This document shows, piece after piece, positions 60,266 to 64,000 of a stretch of 64,000 nt of DNA. The notes beneath the pieces were generated by a model that did not search any database, had not been told where the DNA came from, and saw only the letters and a list, made by a program, of their open reading frames with translations. The stretch covers positions 21,190,501-21,254,500 of the forward strand of contig JAWQUS010000010.1 in the NCBI GenBank assembly GCA_036365455.1. The letters run 5' to 3'. The position numbers and the translations under genes are program-made. Position 1 is the stretch's first letter; each line of letters begins with the position of its first letter. Source of the DNA: Macrosoma leucophasiata. Lineage: Eukaryota > Arthropoda > Insecta > Lepidoptera > Hedylidae.

Positions 60266-61740
60266 GTCCACTTTCTATTTACGTTACTGGGTAGGTTACT
60301 TTATTGTACTAATTTGATGTTTACTAATACACGCGTAATAAATTCGTAAAAATAGTTTTATTTCAATGAGTGCAGATATTGAAAACCAACGCAGTACATT
60401 GATAACTTTTTTTTTTAAATACAATATTAAGTAGGTAAGTTTTGTCCACAAACAAAACTTCGGCGCTCTTATGTGGTATACCTACCCCATAATACACCGC
60501 GTTGTACACTTACCTAATCTCCCTGAGCTTTTGCTAAACTTCAAACATATCAAAATTGTCGTACCGCAAAATGTAGAGTACAACCTGTATTGTAGAGGTA
60601 CTTATATTTGAGAGATTTTTTGTGACCAATTTTTTTAACAAATTAAAAAGCGCTATTCTTCGGCCGTTCACATGCCGTCTTAATCAATTGATACATTAAA
60701 TTTATTGCACTAAATAGTTTGGAAATCTATTTATACGCAGACTAATAAATTAATATACTTACTTATCTTATATAGGCAAATATTTATATATTTTATAATG
60801 TATGATAAATAAAATAGAAATATATTGTACTGATCTCTTAAGCGTTTCTAAAAAAAATCATAAGATTAAATATCAGAGTATTAAATCAAATTAGCATAGC
60901 CTCAAACTCGAACAGCAGCGGACCCCAACCTTCACTTGGCACGTATTACGTCACAGATCACAGAGATTGCGTCCGTGTCCGTGCTCTTCTATCGTCAAGA
61001 GAGCATTGACTCGCCTTGCCAATGACGCGTTCGATGCATATTTTTATTACATAACATAAAAAAAATTATGTGCAAAATATGTGTAGGTAACAACGTCGTT
61101 AATAAAATACTTTTTTTTTACTGAAATTTACTTTAGGTGTTTGAATTTGGAGTTCTGGGGAGGATTTGAAAGAGCACATCTCGAGATCTCGCCTGGGTGG
61201 TAAACTTTGAGAAGCGGCTAAAATTAGCCTTGAAAACTTATTAAATAACAAGCGGATATTTGAACTGCTCGAAAGGTGTGTTTATATATAAAGATTACTA
61301 TCTTAGGTATTATGATATTTGATTCGCATATCAGACTAAACTTTTTATTGCATGTAGCTAGTTATCTTTCAATATGCGATTGGAGTCCAAAGGTCTACTA
61401 AATCAACGGGCACGTATGAATAGAGTGATATATAAGGATGACGTAAGGATTAATTTTGTAAATGGATTTTTTTTCTTCAACGCGAAATGTTGTGATGATC
61501 TTGTTAGCTATTAGCAGATGCGGTCGTTTCATCATATTATTATGTAGAGAGCTACTCCCAACAGAGGTCAGCCCTTAAGATCTGTCTTTTGTTAGGCCGG
61601 TCATCGGTTCTGTTCCGGTCATGTTCCGTTGATTCTTTAGGCGTCGGCTATTTCCATATTTCATTTTCATATTAAAGCAATTTCCATTAAAGGTATCTTA
61701 TTGTTGCCATAAACAGATTTAATGTTGTATATATATATAT
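60266..61740. other. Intron sequence, nothing recognised
   Basis: AT-rich, with a short CpG-containing stretch at 60900-61035. (TA)n at 61727-61742. Confidence 0.5.
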
Positions 61741-62031
61741 ATTTTTTTTTATGTAATGTAAGTGGCAAACAAGCATGCAGTTCACATTGATGTTAAGTGA
61801 TGACTGCAGCCTATAGACACCCACATGAAGCCCAAGGCCAAAATGCAGATGCGTTACCACTCCTGAGGCCTAAGGTGTTATGCCTCTGTGCCGGAAATTA
61901 CAGGGCCGTACATTACCACCTGACCGGAACACGATACTGCTGAACACTACCATTTAGCGGCAAGTAAATTAGGTAATGCGGTGGTGCCTACGCCCGCGAG
62001 CTCCGTCACTGGAGCTCTACCACCAGTAAAA
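61741..62031 (-). repeat. SINE-A copy, near-consensus (family reference)
   Basis: About 290 bp. On the - strand it starts TTTTTACTGGTGGTAGAGCT, with the hairpin GAGCTCC/GGAGCTC and an outer GGTGGT/ACCACC pair, and ends ATTACATAAAAAAAAA. It has a poly(A)-like tail and frequent 5'-truncated relatives, so it looks like a retroposed SINE or a LINE-derived non-autonomous element. No open frame is conserved between copies and no tRNA B box is seen. Confidence 0.9.
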
Positions 62032-62267
62032 ATTAATTCCATCGAACCAATCTTTTCGGCATTATTTATGGTATTCTCAAAAATAGCTAGAACAAATCAT
62101 GGTATGCGTAAAAGATGCCGTTATTGAAGGTAGATCTATTATACCATCTGCGCCAGTAGGTCAATGTTTCCCAATAATACTTTGATGAGCAACTGCACTG
62201 GATAATGTACTACATCATTTTGAATCCAAAATGTTCCTTACGTTGCCAACTGAAATTTATCTATACA

Positions 62268-62583
62268 AATAAATAAAATTGGAGTGCCTGTTTGTAATAT
62301 AAAAATAACTGCTTTTTACTAAAAAAAAATAAAACTTTTGTATGTGTACACGGTACATAGACCAATACAATTTTTTTTACAATTTTTGTCTGTCTGACTG
62401 TTTGTTGGGGTTAATCTCGGGAACGGCTGGACCGATTTCGATGAGACTTTCAATGGCAGAAAGCTTATGAAAGAAGGAGTAACTAAGGCTACTTTTATAA
62501 TAGCTGCGCCCACGACTTCGTCTGGGTAAGTATTGAATAATCATAAATTCTCATGCGGACGAAGTCGCGGGCACAGCTAGTCT
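62268..62583 (+). repeat. Repeat R4-like copy
   Basis: Contains TTTGTCTGTCTGACTGTTTG, GGCTGGACCGATTTCGATGA and ends GGACGAAGTCGCGGGCACAG before CTAGT. Confidence 0.75.
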
Positions 62584-63007
62584 TGAAATAAACCGTTGAC
62601 TATGTACCCGTCAAACTGCTATAAATGAATTAATTTCGAAGTCTTGAGTAAAGCGGATAAATATTTTTTTTAATTCAACTTGGTCAAATGCACGACTCCA
62701 ATCAATTTTCAAAAAGCAATGAATTTTTCCATTTTTTTAACAGTAGGTGTCCTTTTCTTTGTCTTTTTTTTTGTTATCGTAGCCAAATTTCTATTATAAA
62801 ATAATGGAAATCTAATAGTGGTTTTCTTACAATAAATGAATCCTTTCTCTTGCGGCAATAGTAACCGCTGACTATCTTAACGATTTCCGAGTGTCCGTTG
62901 CTCTATTGTAAATTGGTTTTTAACGCTTTCTATGCAAAGCCAAAAGGCATTATTGTGAATGTAACACTTGTATCTATTTCTCTCGAAGAATTATCATGAT
63001 TTTAATT

Positions 63008-63300
63008 TTTTTTTTTTAATGTAAAGGAAATGGCAGACAAGCATGCAGTGCAGCATTGATGTTAAGTGATGACAGCAGCCTATAGACATCCACACAAAGA
63101 CCAAGGTCAAAATGCAAATGCGTTACCACTCCTGAGGCCTAAGGTGTTATACCTCTGTGCCGGAAATTACAGGGCCGTACATAACCACCTGACCGAAAGA
63201 CGATAGTGCTGAACACTACCATTTAGCGGCAAGTAAATTAGGTAATGCGGTGGTGCCTACGCCCGCGAGCTCCGTCACTAGAGCTCTACCACCAGTAAAA
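63008..63300 (-). repeat. SINE-A copy, near-consensus
   Basis: Very similar to 61741-62031 along its full length, with the 5' hairpin and tail intact. Confidence 0.9.
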
Positions 63301-64000
63301 TGTTATGTTTATGTGTTGCTAATCTCTCCTTTGTATTTTGCTATCCTGCATATTTGACAATGCAACTGACAAAGACAAAGCATTCTATAGCTAAAACGTA
63401 TCTAAAGTACGTTTATGAATAAGGGGGTTAATGTTTACTAATTGGCAGTTCTGAAACAGTTGAACTAATGTTATAATCCAATAATCGAAGGTCGAAGCAA
63501 GATTTAATTGATTCTAAGCGATGTTAATGAGTGAAGGCAAGAATGTCACGTTCGGATGTGACTGTTGGCGGGGCGCGGCACGTAGACGCGTGACTAGGGT
63601 TGTCATCTCCGTGAAATAGCTATGATTTTTATTGTATTTAAAACGGGCTGTTCAATTTCATTCCTAGCACGTCGCCCGCCATACTTGATCGCTTTGATCT
63701 CGCCTAGATTTATGATATCCTGTCATACTTACTACCTATAGAAAGCTATGACAATTATTATTTTTACTGACATTAATAAAGCGATAGCCAATGAAAAAAC
63801 AACCAAGTGGTCTACACGCTCGTAAGTGGTTGGTAACTAGAGGCAAAGTGGCAACCCTACGCGCGACTCACGTCGGCGGGCGTGTCCATCCATATTCTAT
63901 GGTCGTTGCGCGGCGAAAGTTCGCGTGACGTAACCGTATTTTTAGTGTTTAGCTGCTTAGAAGCATAATTTTAAACCATTTACTGCCGGGGCGCGTGTTC
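63301..64000. other. Intron sequence with CpG-rich patches
   Basis: 63560-63600 and 63850-63930 are CpG-rich and partly mirror each other (GCGTGACTAGGGTTGTCA against TGGCAACCCTACGCGCGACT), possibly the ends of a diverged MITE of about 300 bp. No gene is supported. Confidence 0.4.

Overview
The window looks like nuclear DNA of a moth or butterfly (Lepidoptera). This is inferred from the long-intron gene structure, the AT-rich background, and the mobile-element set: cecropia/Bombyx-type mariner copies, LINE 3' ends of the lepidopteran kind, and tRNA-derived SINEs. Nothing bacterial or viral is visible. About 5% of the window is host coding sequence; much of the rest is transposable-element debris, often nested.

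Two host genes lie in tandem on the + strand. (1) The 3' part of a vitamin K-dependent gamma-carboxylase gene (GGCX): five exons between 1909 and 11589, with every splice junction keeping frame, the stop at 11587-11589 and a poly(A) signal at 11663. Earlier exons lie to the left of the window. (2) The 5' part of a very-long-chain fatty acid elongase gene of the ELOVL6/Baldspot type: exon 1 (ATG at 19444) and exon 2 (57331-57468), separated by a 37.7 kb intron. The histidine-box exons lie beyond the right edge. Both products are predicted multi-pass membrane enzymes of the endoplasmic reticulum, but nothing here suggests they act together.

Layout. 1-1.9 kb: mariner remnant with an internal duplication, then SINE fragments. 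1.9-11.7 kb: GGCX; its introns hold a tRNA-like element between perfect inverted repeats, a 22-bp minisatellite that changes orientation and carries a MITE, a pogo-like element (6310-8517) and a MITE (10388-10732). 12-16.7 kb: remains of LINEs on the - strand, the main one split by a GC-rich poly(A) retroelement with a 15-bp target-site duplication. 17-19.4 kb: SINEs, then a hAT-type MITE carrying nine TATCGATA sites just upstream of ELOVL6. 19.6-57.3 kb: ELOVL6 intron 1, with three mariner copies, a 3-kb hAT element (48692-51696, 8-bp target-site duplication), a 140-bp tandem repeat, a decayed tandem array of a short coding-like unit (29.3-30.8 kb), several MITE families and many SINE copies. 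57.3-64 kb: ELOVL6 exon 2 and the start of intron 2, with more SINEs, MITEs and LINE ends.

I found no convincing new gene system. The observations most worth following are the decayed 29.3-30.8 kb array, the TATCGATA-rich MITE at the ELOVL6 promoter, the recurring near-perfect palindromes (one in frame inside a LINE reverse transcriptase), and a SINE-like family whose tail resembles a LINE end also present here.
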